The position numbers and the translations under genes are program-made. A stretch of DNA of 64,000 nt, from IMG/VR virus record IMGVR_UViG_3300029309_000010, positions 1-64,000 of that record; one strand, 5' to 3'. The notes beneath the pieces are model-generated. The model worked only from the letters and a program-made list of their open reading frames with translations. It searched no databases and was not told the origin of the DNA. Source of the stretch: a virus. Of this stretch, positions 45,215-53,512 are shown piece after piece. Position 1 is the first letter of the stretch. Each line of letters starts with the position of its first letter.

Positions 45215-46099
45215 TTAAAGTCTAGGGAAACGATAAGTGCATAATTCAAAGTCTAAATATCCTATTGAAATGTTCTTATTTAGATTTTCTCTAATTCTTT
45301 CTGATACTATTTTTGAAGCATCAACTCTTTTAATATGAGATTTTGTTGGGCTTGCCTGATTTGAAACCAAAGTGTCATAACTGTAAGGATAGTCTTTTAT
45401 AGAAAAAGAAAATCCATATGGAAAACTCTCATAGGGGATATGGGTCATATCTTCCCTAACCGTATCTCTAAATAATGACAAAACTGAATCTAGAGTATAA
45501 TTATCGAAAGATAAAACCATTACTCTAACCATTGTTCTAGTATCTTCCTCTCCTCCAAAAGAAAATTCAGTATTATCTGAAGATGCTAAAGATATAAAAC
45601 AAGCAGGTAAAAAATACGTTGTTTCATCATATTCACTTGTTTTACCATATTGATATGGCAAAGCTGTAGCACTATCTTTAAAATCAGAGTGAATTATGAT
45701 TTGTGCATCAGTGTCATTTGTTATGTAAGTATTAACTTCTTTTACAGTAGAATTAGCTGTTAAAGGATTGCTTGCAATATCAACACCTGATTCTTGTGGG
45801 AATATTAATCTTCCGTTTTCATAATCCGTCAAGACTCCTCCATTAGAATCAGAGTCTCCTGTAATAAAATGGTCGCCTAGAAAAAATCCAGAATTTGGGT
45901 TATCGACATTATATTCACCAACTAAAGATCTATATTTACCCTGAAACGCAATATGACTTGATGGTATGTCAGGAAACGAACCAGAAGTAAAAGCATTATC
46001 TAAATTAATCTCATAGGCTTTTGACCTATCATTTAGTAGTTTGTTTTCAAACCATAGATAAAAGCTTGATAAAATATTTTGATCAAATTGTGATTTCAT
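45215..46099 (-). CDS. Neck or tail-completion protein
   Basis: The 294-residue protein begins MKSQFDQNILSSFYLWFENKLLNDRSKAY and is rich in Ser, Asp and aromatic residues. It lies between the connector-like genes and the tail tube gene and overlaps its upstream neighbour by four bases. A tail terminator or completion role is suggested by order only. Confidence 0.5.
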   Translation of the reverse strand: MKSQFDQNILSSFYLWFENKLLNDRSKAYEINLDNAFTSGSFPDIPSSHIAFQGKYRSLVGEYNVDNPNSGFFLGDHFITGDSDSNGGVLTDYENGRLIFPQESGVDIASNPLTANSTVKEVNTYITNDTDAQIIIHSDFKDSATALPYQYGKTSEYDETTYFLPACFISLASSDNTEFSFGGEEDTRTMVRVMVLSFDNYTLDSVLSLFRDTVREDMTHIPYESFPYGFSFSIKDYPYSYDTLVSNQASPTKSHIKRVDASKIVSERIRENLNKNISIGYLDFELCTYRFPRL

Positions 46100-46737
46100 C
46101 TATCCAACTTTAGCAATTTAGTTTTAAACTCTTTTAATAATTTATTAATATATGGAGTTCTAGTAAAAGTTACACCAGAAGACCTACTTTTGACTTGTAT
46201 ACCTGTTCCAGCTCTTGATTGACCGAAACCAGTAGAACTAAATAAGTATTGTCCTAAGTTTGTCAATCCCCCATCCTCAACACTTTTAACCCAACTTTTT
46301 CCTGTCATCCAAGGAATTGGAGTTAATCCATATATCTCTTCAATACTCGGAATAAAAAAAGTTACCACATATAGACCAGCATTGTTTCTCCTTCTGACTT
46401 TAAATCTTATTTTTTGATTAAATATTTCAGATATAACATTAGTTGGATCATCACTTGAGGAAAACCCTATGAAAGAAAAAAGGTTTCCATACCCACCCAA
46501 AGTTCCACTAGTATTGCTTGCTCTTGGCCCAGCGTTTAGCTCTACTGTTATAGGATGGGCTTTAAATTGCTGAACTAATTCTTTTTGTCTTTGTTCTATT
46601 TTAGGCTCTATGACTCCTCTAATAGCCATAGCCATGCTTCTACTATTCGGTGAATCAACAGTTAATTCTCTGAGAAGCTCTTTGGCATTAATTGTTACTA
46701 CTGGTCTTGATACAGATATAAAATTTTTTTTAGCCAT
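46096..46737 (-). CDS. Head-tail connector protein candidate
   Basis: The 213-residue protein opens with VVTINAKELLRELTVDSPNSRSMAMAIRG and has a helical N-terminus and basic C-terminus (KEFKTKLLKLDR). The length and place (fourth of the neck genes) resemble HK97 gp10-type tail-completion proteins. The assignment is from synteny. Confidence 0.5.
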   Translation of the reverse strand: MAKKNFISVSRPVVTINAKELLRELTVDSPNSRSMAMAIRGVIEPKIEQRQKELVQQFKAHPITVELNAGPRASNTSGTLGGYGNLFSFIGFSSSDDPTNVISEIFNQKIRFKVRRRNNAGLYVVTFFIPSIEEIYGLTPIPWMTGKSWVKSVEDGGLTNLGQYLFSSTGFGQSRAGTGIQVKSRSSGVTFTRTPYINKLLKEFKTKLLKLDR

Positions 46738-47183
46738 TAGTTCTCACGTTTTAAAAATATAGAATAAAACTGAGCATCAAATGGGCCTATAACTTTAGCA
46801 TCTCCATCAACAATAAATAATTCTTCATCAACCTCTATTCTAGAACAAATTTTTATCTTTTCGTATGCGTCAGATTTTACTTTGATCCTTATTTGACCTT
46901 CTGACCCAATAAGATTCATTTGACCATTTCCATCAATAATATCCTCTTTTTGCTCATTTTTATAAAAAATACGAGCACTAAAAGAATGTCTTGTTAATGT
47001 TTCCTCTGAGGAAATCTTAGATACATTTTTATTTCTTCCGTAAAGTGGATTGAAATTTAACTCAGCTGGAACGCTACTAGCCTCCTTTACATAAACATAT
47101 ATTGTTCTTGCAAAAGTATCATGAACATCATTCAATGCTGCATTTATAGCTGTCTTTTCAGCATCTGTTAATAATGAAGCCAT
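46737..47183 (-). CDS. Head-closure or stopper-like protein
   Basis: The start at ATG 47183 gives 148 residues beginning MASLLTDAEKTAINAALND, directly after the stop of the upstream gene (TAAAATG). A TTG at 47222 would overlap that gene. The helical start followed by beta segments (GQIRIKVKSDAYEKIKICSR) resembles neck proteins of the head-tail interface. Its stop adjoins the next start. Confidence 0.5.
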   Translation of the reverse strand: MASLLTDAEKTAINAALNDVHDTFARTIYVYVKEASSVPAELNFNPLYGRNKNVSKISSEETLTRHSFSARIFYKNEQKEDIIDGNGQMNLIGSEGQIRIKVKSDAYEKIKICSRIEVDEELFIVDGDAKVIGPFDAQFYSIFLKREN

Positions 47184-47184
47184 T

Positions 47185-47679
47185 TTATGTGAGCTTTCCT
47201 GACAAGGTAAATGTTCCGTCAATACCTGCTACTTGAACGGGGGAAGATTTTTGATAGTTATATTGAAATACAAGGCTATCTAATCTTTTCGAGGTTTCCT
47301 CAGATAACTCTCTATATGTCTTAGCAACAGAATTTTTATTTTGCCTTTGGATTGTAGTATCACCTTCTTTCAAGGTAACCCAGTCCACAGAATCAGAGTA
47401 AGTAAAAGATCTTAAAGATTCTCTAGCTGATTTTTGATAATACCACAGCTCATAAAGGGTAGTAAAAATATTCTTCTCTATAGGAGCCATGCCTGAATCT
47501 GTTCCCTCTAGAACTATAGCTCCAGTGCTATTTACCTGAAAATGTTCATGAGTTAATCCATTTAGCTCACCAATATTTGTTTCCAACCATCCTGATACAA
47601 AACCTATATTATAGTTTCCAGTATCATTAGGAAAATCAAATGTTACTATTTCATCAGCTAAACTACCCAAGTCATTCAT
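47185..47679 (-). CDS. Neck protein, unknown subtype
   Basis: The 164-residue protein begins MNDLGSLADEIVTFDFPNDTGNYN and has a helical centre (NIFTTLYELWYYQKSARESLRSF). It lies among head-tail interface genes with only three bases to the upstream gene. It resembles phage structural proteins whose members are annotated only as virion structural. Confidence 0.5.
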   Translation of the reverse strand: MNDLGSLADEIVTFDFPNDTGNYNIGFVSGWLETNIGELNGLTHEHFQVNSTGAIVLEGTDSGMAPIEKNIFTTLYELWYYQKSARESLRSFTYSDSVDWVTLKEGDTTIQRQNKNSVAKTYRELSEETSKRLDSLVFQYNYQKSSPVQVAGIDGTFTLSGKLT

Positions 47680-47682
47680 TAT

Positions 47683-48120
47683 TTAAAAACCTTCTTTAAA
47701 TAACTTTACAGTAGATTCGTAATCTGGGGAACTTGGATCTAAAATTGGTTTAGCAGAACCCTGAACAGTGACGTTGTGTTTTTGCACATAAAAGTCAAAA
47801 GATTTCATTAAAGACTTCCTAAGTAGGTGCATATTCCTTTCTCTTGGAATACCTACTCTTGCAGCCAAATCTGTGAGATCTGAAGCCGCCATGCTCTCAA
47901 GCTTTGTCTTAAATATATCTCTATGTAATGTTCCATATGGGTTCATTCTAGGCATCCCCAAAAGATCTTCCAGCTCTTTAACTTTCTCAATTTCTTTCTC
48001 TTTTTTACTGCGATCCTTGCCATCAGTAACATCAAATTCTTCTAAATGCTTTTTTTCAACACCCTTTGATACTGGCATTTCAGGAGTTGCTTTTTTCTTT
48101 GATGGTTTCTTCTTACTCAT
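47683..48120 (-). CDS. Head-tail adaptor-like protein, first neck gene
   Basis: The 145-residue protein has a lysine-rich N-terminus (MSKKKPSKKKATPE), then RMNPYGTLHRDIFKTKLESMAASDLTDLAARVGIP and LRKSLMKSFDFYV, a helix-loop-helix pattern seen in small neck proteins of marine phages. It is the first gene after the capsid terminator and has its own leaderless promoter. Confidence 0.55.
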   Translation of the reverse strand: MSKKKPSKKKATPEMPVSKGVEKKHLEEFDVTDGKDRSKKEKEIEKVKELEDLLGMPRMNPYGTLHRDIFKTKLESMAASDLTDLAARVGIPRERNMHLLRKSLMKSFDFYVQKHNVTVQGSAKPILDPSSPDYESTVKLFKEGF

Positions 48121-48125
48121 ATTAG

Positions 48126-48153
48126 ATAATATGTAAAAGTGTTAAAATATCAA
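48126..48153 (-). promoter_or_regulatory. Promoter for the neck-tail unit
   Basis: Leftward TTGATA (48153-48148), 16 bases, TATTAT (48131-48126), five bases, ATG 48120. It begins a few bases after the capsid terminator and has nearly the same geometry as the other leaderless promoters. Confidence 0.65.
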
Positions 48154-48154
48154 T

Positions 48155-48190
48155 AAAAAAGAGCCGCCCCTTTCGAGGCGGCTCTCTTTA
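48155..48190 (-). terminator. Intrinsic terminator after the capsid gene
   Basis: The minus strand has AGAGAGCCGCCTC, loop GAAA, GGGGCGGCTCTTTTTT, with a GC-rich stem ending in a T-run. It ends the capsid transcript, and a new promoter follows at once, allowing separate control of capsid amount. Confidence 0.9.
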
Positions 48191-48207
48191 TGAGTAGCGT
48201 AAGCTGA

Positions 48208-49344
48208 TTACACAGCCAAGCCAACCAGAGCCTTATTGTTGATACAAATACGACCCTCTTCGACTTTACCGTAGTAACCAATCTTGTTCTGACGAACAGA
48301 GAACTGATCATCGACAAGAACTTGCAGCTCAGAAGGCGATCCCTCGCCAACAACCACAGGACGGATAAGAGCTTCCTTAGCGCGATCAACACCGATGAGA
48401 ATCTCATCAGCTGCTTGCGAGAAGGTTCCGCCGCCACCACCAGCGACTGTAGCTCCCTCAGAAGTAACAACTGCTGCGAACAGCTTGTTGAACCTCTGGT
48501 TAACTCCCATTTCATTAACCTCAGTGATGTTAATTCCATAGAAGCTTGGAAGACCAGCTGCGCTGAAAAGCTCTTGACGAAGAGCCTCTGGTGCCATCTG
48601 CCCATCAGCAGGAGTTCCACCCGCAGGGGCAGCAGCCGTGTTGATTGGGTTGTAAGCCATTGCACGAAGCTCCTCAGTCATTTCTGGAGAGACCAGAAGG
48701 TCAGTAATTCCAGACTTGATGCCACCAACAGGGGTGCCACCGCTGAACGAGCTATTCATGCGCTTACTAAGCGTGATTAAGTTATTGAAGTCTGCAAGGA
48801 CAAAACGATTCTCCGTGTCAGAAGCGATAATGCTTCCACCAGCGGTAGATCCAGTTCCAGTTCCCTTGACCAGAGCGGTCGCAAGGACGTTGAAAGCGGT
48901 AGTCGTTTGCTTAAGTAAAACTTCTTGAGCCATCCGAGTAAAGGTCTTGCTAACAACGTCAAGACGCGCCTTACGGACATACTTGCGATCAAACGCAAGA
49001 GCACTGTCCAAGTTGTAAGTCGTGAACTTAAGCTCGTTGTGAGCAGGAAACACTTGACTGTAAGGAAGGCCACCAGCAACCTGCTGAGAATACACCTCGA
49101 TGTAGTCCTCATCAGTAATGTCGTGGAAAAGATCCAAAGGCAAGGATGGGTTATCATCTTCACCATAAGAAATCGTGGTATACAGATTTCCAATGGTAGG
49201 AGCGTTATTGATAACTTCAGACACTACAGGTCCAAGCAGTTCTGCAACTGCCGCCTGTGCCTCATAAGCCTCTTCACGATTATTAGATCCCATAGCTCTG
49301 ATAAGAGCCAACTGATCTTCAGTTCTTTTAATTGTGATTTTCAT
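48208..49344 (-). CDS. Major capsid protein (HK97-like)
   Basis: The 378-residue protein has a helical N-terminus (MKITIKRTEDQLALIRAMGSNNREEAYEA). An HK97-like body follows: NLYTTISYGEDDNPSLPLDLF, YIEVYSQQVAGGLPYSQVF, KYVRKARLDVVSKTFTRMAQEVL and a C-terminal QNKIGYYGKVEEGRICINN. It follows protease/scaffold and decoration genes, the normal order. The gene is visibly GC-richer than the genome average, as expected for very high expression. A terminator directly follows. Confidence 0.85.
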   Translation of the reverse strand: MKITIKRTEDQLALIRAMGSNNREEAYEAQAAVAELLGPVVSEVINNAPTIGNLYTTISYGEDDNPSLPLDLFHDITDEDYIEVYSQQVAGGLPYSQVFPAHNELKFTTYNLDSALAFDRKYVRKARLDVVSKTFTRMAQEVLLKQTTTAFNVLATALVKGTGTGSTAGGSIIASDTENRFVLADFNNLITLSKRMNSSFSGGTPVGGIKSGITDLLVSPEMTEELRAMAYNPINTAAAPAGGTPADGQMAPEALRQELFSAAGLPSFYGINITEVNEMGVNQRFNKLFAAVVTSEGATVAGGGGGTFSQAADEILIGVDRAKEALIRPVVVGEGSPSELQVLVDDQFSVRQNKIGYYGKVEEGRICINNKALVGLAV

Positions 49345-49356
49345 GATCGTAAAATA

Positions 49357-49986
49357 TTAGCAGCGTAGTTTAAGAATTGCGTAAGCACCAGCGAATGCAT
49401 CAGTAGTGCCTCCTTGTGATTCCCTCAAGCCAGTGGCAATGAAGGTTCCAATAGAATGTGCGTGATGAACATGATGGTTTGCTGCTGTATCAGCAAGACC
49501 AGTGATAGTTCCGTCAACTGCTGGCATAGCATGAGAGTTGATCGCAGGAGCAACTCCGTTTGAAAGACCTTTTACGTTAATCGTAAACAGACCCCGAGTT
49601 GCCACGGGGACGGCCTCTCCAGATACAACAGCCTGAAGCTCTTCTTTTTTCTGAGGATAATACAAAAGATTCTCCCCATTTTCATCTTTGTTGCGAACAT
49701 CGCGCAACATGATTCCCAACGCCTTGACGCCAGCACCTGTATCATCACATTTGGTAACCTTATAGGGAACCTCTGGATACAGCGAAAGCGCTTTAGCTTG
49801 CACGTTAAGGAAGGAATCAGAATCCCCCCGCTCAACATACTTGACAGGATCATCAGTAAGATTAGCAGCACTAATCTTAACGACAGTTCCCGCCGCGCCC
49901 GTTTCATCATCGAGAGAATAGAAGTTGATAACATCATTCTCGTCGTATTGACGAAACGGCAGTAAACGTGTAATTTCGTTAGCCAT
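49357..49986 (-). CDS. Head decoration protein candidate
   Basis: The 209-residue protein has beta-rich N-terminal residues (MANEITRLLPFRQYDENDVINFYSLDD) and a histidine cluster (AANHHVHHAHSIGTF). It lies between the scaffold and the capsid genes, where capsid-stabilising proteins such as lambda gpD are encoded. It is GC-richer, like the capsid gene. A decoration role is likely by position. Confidence 0.6.
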   Translation of the reverse strand: MANEITRLLPFRQYDENDVINFYSLDDETGAAGTVVKISAANLTDDPVKYVERGDSDSFLNVQAKALSLYPEVPYKVTKCDDTGAGVKALGIMLRDVRNKDENGENLLYYPQKKEELQAVVSGEAVPVATRGLFTINVKGLSNGVAPAINSHAMPAVDGTITGLADTAANHHVHHAHSIGTFIATGLRESQGGTTDAFAGAYAILKLRC

Positions 49987-50002
49987 AATTTGTTTTAGTT
50001 AG

Positions 50003-50677
50003 TTAGTTAGTAACTTCTACAGAGAAGTTCTTCTTGAGTCTCTCGACAAAAGAAATCTGTTCGCTTGCGTCAGCATTGTTGTTGGGAATAGAGGCTTCTG
50101 CCTCCTCTGCCTCAACTTCAAGCTCTTCTTCACAACACTCTTCTTCTTCAGCTGCCTCTTCTTCGCCACCCTCTTCAGGATCACGGCTAGCTACAGCTTC
50201 ATCAATGCGAGCTTTAATCTCAGCCTCTTGAGCTTCGATATTGCTTTTAAGCTTATGTGCAAAAATGACCTCAAGCTTTTCCTTATAGGAATTAAAATCT
50301 TCTTCAGAAGAACCGAGTCCTTTCACTTCAGCAGTAACCAGAGCGAGTTCTTTCTCGTTCAGGTCGTAGTCGCTGTCGATGAAGTTCATGCGATCATTAA
50401 AGAGATCAACCGCAGCTTTAGCTTCGACTTCATTCTTAAGAGCATCTAGTTCTTCTTTTGTTTCCTTAAAAGAGCTTTTAAGCTCCTCAAGCTCTGCCTC
50501 GGCATTAGCCTTGGCTTCCTGCTCAACTTTAATCTTGGAGGTCCAAGACTCGTTGTGCTGGACGAGAGTATCACGAATGCTCTCGCCCACCGATTTAGCC
50601 TCAGAGTCCTCCTTCACAGCGGAAGCAACACTCTTAGTTAACTTAGTAATAAGTTCTTCGAATTGTTCGTTATCCAT
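50003..50677 (-). CDS. Possible nested scaffold protein from an internal start
   Basis: ATG 50677 in the frame of the 500-residue gene would give a 224-residue scaffold (MDNEQFEELITKLTKSVASAV...). Base composition changes at this point. Lambda C/Nu3 shows the same protease-scaffold nesting. No clear Shine-Dalgarno is seen, so independent expression is only an inference. Confidence 0.35.
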   Translation of the reverse strand: MDNEQFEELITKLTKSVASAVKEDSEAKSVGESIRDTLVQHNESWTSKIKVEQEAKANAEAELEELKSSFKETKEELDALKNEVEAKAAVDLFNDRMNFIDSDYDLNEKELALVTAEVKGLGSSEEDFNSYKEKLEVIFAHKLKSNIEAQEAEIKARIDEAVASRDPEEGGEEEAAEEEECCEEELEVEAEEAEASIPNNNADASEQISFVERLKKNFSVEVTN

Positions 50678-51505
50678 ATTAAAAATGTTTTTTAATTTGT
50701 CTGACTTTACATTAATATTAGCGTTTCGGGAAATTTTTTCTAATTTTTTATTATTAGATTCATCTTCCTCAACATATATACCCTTCACAGCAGCAGCAGG
50801 GTTTCTAGTTAACGCTGCTCCTAGAGGGAATGTTTTGCCTACAATTAATCTGTTAACAGGGTTACCTTTAGGGTCTACGCCCTTACCACCTAAACCCCTG
50901 ATATATTGTTTTAGGTCTTCTTTTTCGGCACCCGTTGCAATGGTTGAATCTTCTAAAAACTTTGATCCAACGGCGACCTCAAATTCTTTGAATGCCAACT
51001 CCCAACTTGTCGATATGCTTTGATATGATTGATCGTCTTCTTCTGAAGCTGCAACAATCGCATCAGCAAGTTTTGGGTAAACAGATTTATAAATTAAACC
51101 TGCTGCATTCATAAAGAATGGCTCCTTCTTGTCGGCAAAGGATTCAATATCGTTATTTTTAAAGTCAAACTCTCGTTCTGAGAAGGACGCATTAATCATG
51201 TGGCCGACGATCTTATCTTTTTTATGCTCAATATTAATTGGCTTATTGATAAATCTTTTTATAGCAGCTATAGCAGTCTTTGCATCAATGCCATCGCCAT
51301 TTTTGTTGAACTCATTAACTTTTGCTAAGTTAAAAACAACTGGCAATACATCAATATTCTGATCTGGATCGAAATCATCTGGAAGCAAGTTAGCTGCCGT
51401 CTCTTGAATATTACCTTGAGACAGGCCAAATGATTCAAACTCCTCGTCTTTTATCTTTCTTACCGAGGCTTCAAATTGGCAAATTTTAAAATCATCCAAT
51501 GACAT
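50003..51505 (-). CDS. Prohead maturation protease fused to scaffold
   Basis: The 500-residue protein has an N-terminal protease-like domain (FNKNGDGIDAKTAIAAIKRFINKPINIEHKKDKIVGHM, with a candidate catalytic His in the IEHKK segment). From about residue 275 a coiled-coil scaffold follows, very rich in Glu, Ala and Lys and ending in an acidic block (EEGGEEEAAEEEECCEEELE). The DNA encoding the scaffold is visibly GC-richer than the protease part. A methionine at the junction (ATG 50677) may give a separate scaffold protein. It ends in stops in all three frames. Confidence 0.75.
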   Translation of the reverse strand: MSLDDFKICQFEASVRKIKDEEFESFGLSQGNIQETAANLLPDDFDPDQNIDVLPVVFNLAKVNEFNKNGDGIDAKTAIAAIKRFINKPINIEHKKDKIVGHMINASFSEREFDFKNNDIESFADKKEPFFMNAAGLIYKSVYPKLADAIVAASEEDDQSYQSISTSWELAFKEFEVAVGSKFLEDSTIATGAEKEDLKQYIRGLGGKGVDPKGNPVNRLIVGKTFPLGAALTRNPAAAVKGIYVEEDESNNKKLEKISRNANINVKSDKLKNIFNMDNEQFEELITKLTKSVASAVKEDSEAKSVGESIRDTLVQHNESWTSKIKVEQEAKANAEAELEELKSSFKETKEELDALKNEVEAKAAVDLFNDRMNFIDSDYDLNEKELALVTAEVKGLGSSEEDFNSYKEKLEVIFAHKLKSNIEAQEAEIKARIDEAVASRDPEEGGEEEAAEEEECCEEELEVEAEEAEASIPNNNADASEQISFVERLKKNFSVEVTN

Positions 51506-51513
51506 ACTTTTTC

Positions 51514-53469
51514 TTACACAGAAATTTGAGTTGAATGATATAAAATTGCAGAAGATAGATCATCTAGTTGATGTTGACACCCTAGCTCAAGAACTTTGGA
51601 GTGAACTCCAAGCTCAGTAATTTTATCTAAATCACCTACAATCTCAGCTAAAGCTGGCTCCCATTCATCTTTTTCTTTTGCTATAACAATTGATTCACAA
51701 ACTTTTGTAACCATCTCTTTTTTCTGCTTGGACATTCTTTTAAGTCCAAACTTAGAAGCAAATTCTCTAAATGCTAAAAGCTCGAATTCACCTAGCATCT
51801 TGGTAGCCTCTACAATATTTTTCTTAGAGTAGGATGAGTTAGAGACTCCTATTGGCCTACCACCAGATGGCGATACAGGCTGATCTTGTTTTGGCTCTGG
51901 CGCATCATCATTTGCTTCGTTATAAAGGTTGATAGTATTAACTAAGGGCATGTAATGACCTTTTTCTCTATCATCTACAAATTTTGTTTGTGCTGCATCC
52001 ATGTCCTTAGACTCTGGGAACACGCCTGTATGAACGACCTGCATACCTTGCTCTGGAGTCAACACACCAAGCTCCATGAGCCTTGTGGCGAGCTTAGAAA
52101 GGTTGTTGTCATCCATTGTGTCAGTTTTAGCAAACCTAGCTTCAGGAAAGTTTCTAAGGCCAGCAGCCTTACAAACTCTTCTTATCTCTGGATTGATAAA
52201 ATCATTTAAGAACGCTCTACGAGATTCTTCTAAACGCTGAAAGAAAACTTTCATTTTAATTTGCGTATCAGAATATTTAGAGTCTCCAATAAGAACATTC
52301 TGCAAGCCCTCTTCGATATCTTTGTTAATTACAGCATACTTTTCAGGTCCAACAACCTTACGGATATCTGGAATGATAAAATCAGCTTTTGTTGTATAGT
52401 CAGATACAAGAACTCGACCCACACTTTGATTTTTAAATATTTGCTGCATTGCTGCCAAGTTCCTGTGGTTTACCCCACCCTTGTCTGGTTCGTTGCCCAT
52501 AGTCACAAGCAACACAACATTTTCAATGGATCTGCTAATAGCCTGATCAATATTTTTAAGCTCTATCTTTCTGTTAAGGTCATCAAGGACAGAGTATCCA
52601 ACTGGTATTGCTAAAGGCTCATAGTCTTGTTTCTTAGAGAATATTACATGAAGTAACTGTGGATCTAATTTTATTTGAATCCTAGTCATAGAATAGGAGT
52701 TCTTACCTGATTGTAGGGCCACTTGAATGTCTGGAGGCAATGACTCAAACATTTCTTGTTCATGCTCTGTCTCTGGCTTCTGTAGCCTAGAAATCTCAAA
52801 TGGAGTTAAGACCTTGAAATACTCATAACCACTAAACGATACAGACCCTTTTGTAGCAATGTCGGTGGGATTAATCAGTAGGTATCTGATTGGTATTTCT
52901 TTTCTGACACTAGCCCCGTAAGCCTCTAACATTTTTTGTGAGTTCTTCAGTGGGATCTTCCCGTCCATCCTGTAAAAGAAAACATTGCCAGACCTGTAAT
53001 ACTCTCTAAAGTATTGTTCTTTTAAGTTGTGTATTCTGATTCTTTTGAACCAAGCATCAATAAACCTTCTTGATTTGTCATTACCGCCCTCAAGATAAAT
53101 TTCAGAATCTGCGAACTCAGAGAGAAGATCTACAGTCCCTCTAAAAGATGAAATATTAAAGTAAGCTTTCTGACAAAGTTCTACCGCTTCTTTAGCATCG
53201 GCAGAATCTTTTTCATAATTAAACGGCAGGATTCCATTTTTAATATTTTCAAACTTATTCCCTAACCCATTAACTGCTACAGAGTTTGTTCTTGCTTGAG
53301 TCCTAGATGTAGGCCCATCTAATCTTGAAGCTTTGCTAGAGCTAAATATAGGCTCACCTATGAGTTCTGGGATGAATTCATCCTCTTGATTTAAAAGTCC
53401 TTCAATTGGAGATTCTTTCTTGTTGAACTTTTCCCAGTATTCTGATCTTTTGGTATATTTGCGAGCCAT
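51514..53469 (-). CDS. Portal protein
   Basis: The 651-residue protein forms the dodecameric gate at the capsid vertex through which DNA passes. I chose ATG 53469 (MARKYTKRSEYWEKFNKK) over a TTG at 53523, which overlaps the terminase gene. GTGTAAACT lies 14 bases before the ATG. The middle has portal-like features (QKMLEAYGASVRKEIPIRYLLINPTDIA, LDDLNRKIELKNIDQAISRSIENV). It lies between terminase and protease, the standard order. Confidence 0.8.
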   Translation of the reverse strand: MARKYTKRSEYWEKFNKKESPIEGLLNQEDEFIPELIGEPIFSSSKASRLDGPTSRTQARTNSVAVNGLGNKFENIKNGILPFNYEKDSADAKEAVELCQKAYFNISSFRGTVDLLSEFADSEIYLEGGNDKSRRFIDAWFKRIRIHNLKEQYFREYYRSGNVFFYRMDGKIPLKNSQKMLEAYGASVRKEIPIRYLLINPTDIATKGSVSFSGYEYFKVLTPFEISRLQKPETEHEQEMFESLPPDIQVALQSGKNSYSMTRIQIKLDPQLLHVIFSKKQDYEPLAIPVGYSVLDDLNRKIELKNIDQAISRSIENVVLLVTMGNEPDKGGVNHRNLAAMQQIFKNQSVGRVLVSDYTTKADFIIPDIRKVVGPEKYAVINKDIEEGLQNVLIGDSKYSDTQIKMKVFFQRLEESRRAFLNDFINPEIRRVCKAAGLRNFPEARFAKTDTMDDNNLSKLATRLMELGVLTPEQGMQVVHTGVFPESKDMDAAQTKFVDDREKGHYMPLVNTINLYNEANDDAPEPKQDQPVSPSGGRPIGVSNSSYSKKNIVEATKMLGEFELLAFREFASKFGLKRMSKQKKEMVTKVCESIVIAKEKDEWEPALAEIVGDLDKITELGVHSKVLELGCQHQLDDLSSAILYHSTQISV

Positions 53470-53512
53470 ATCAAAGTTTACACTAAAGTTATAAAAGTAA
53501 CTTTTAAACTTT

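Noticed and set aside
48150-48665. Reading frame overlapping the capsid gene, and similar ones at 43731-44126, 49572-49937 and 48777-49193
   Set aside because: They lie inside strongly supported structural genes in another frame, have low-complexity Leu/Arg/Ser composition and no start signals.
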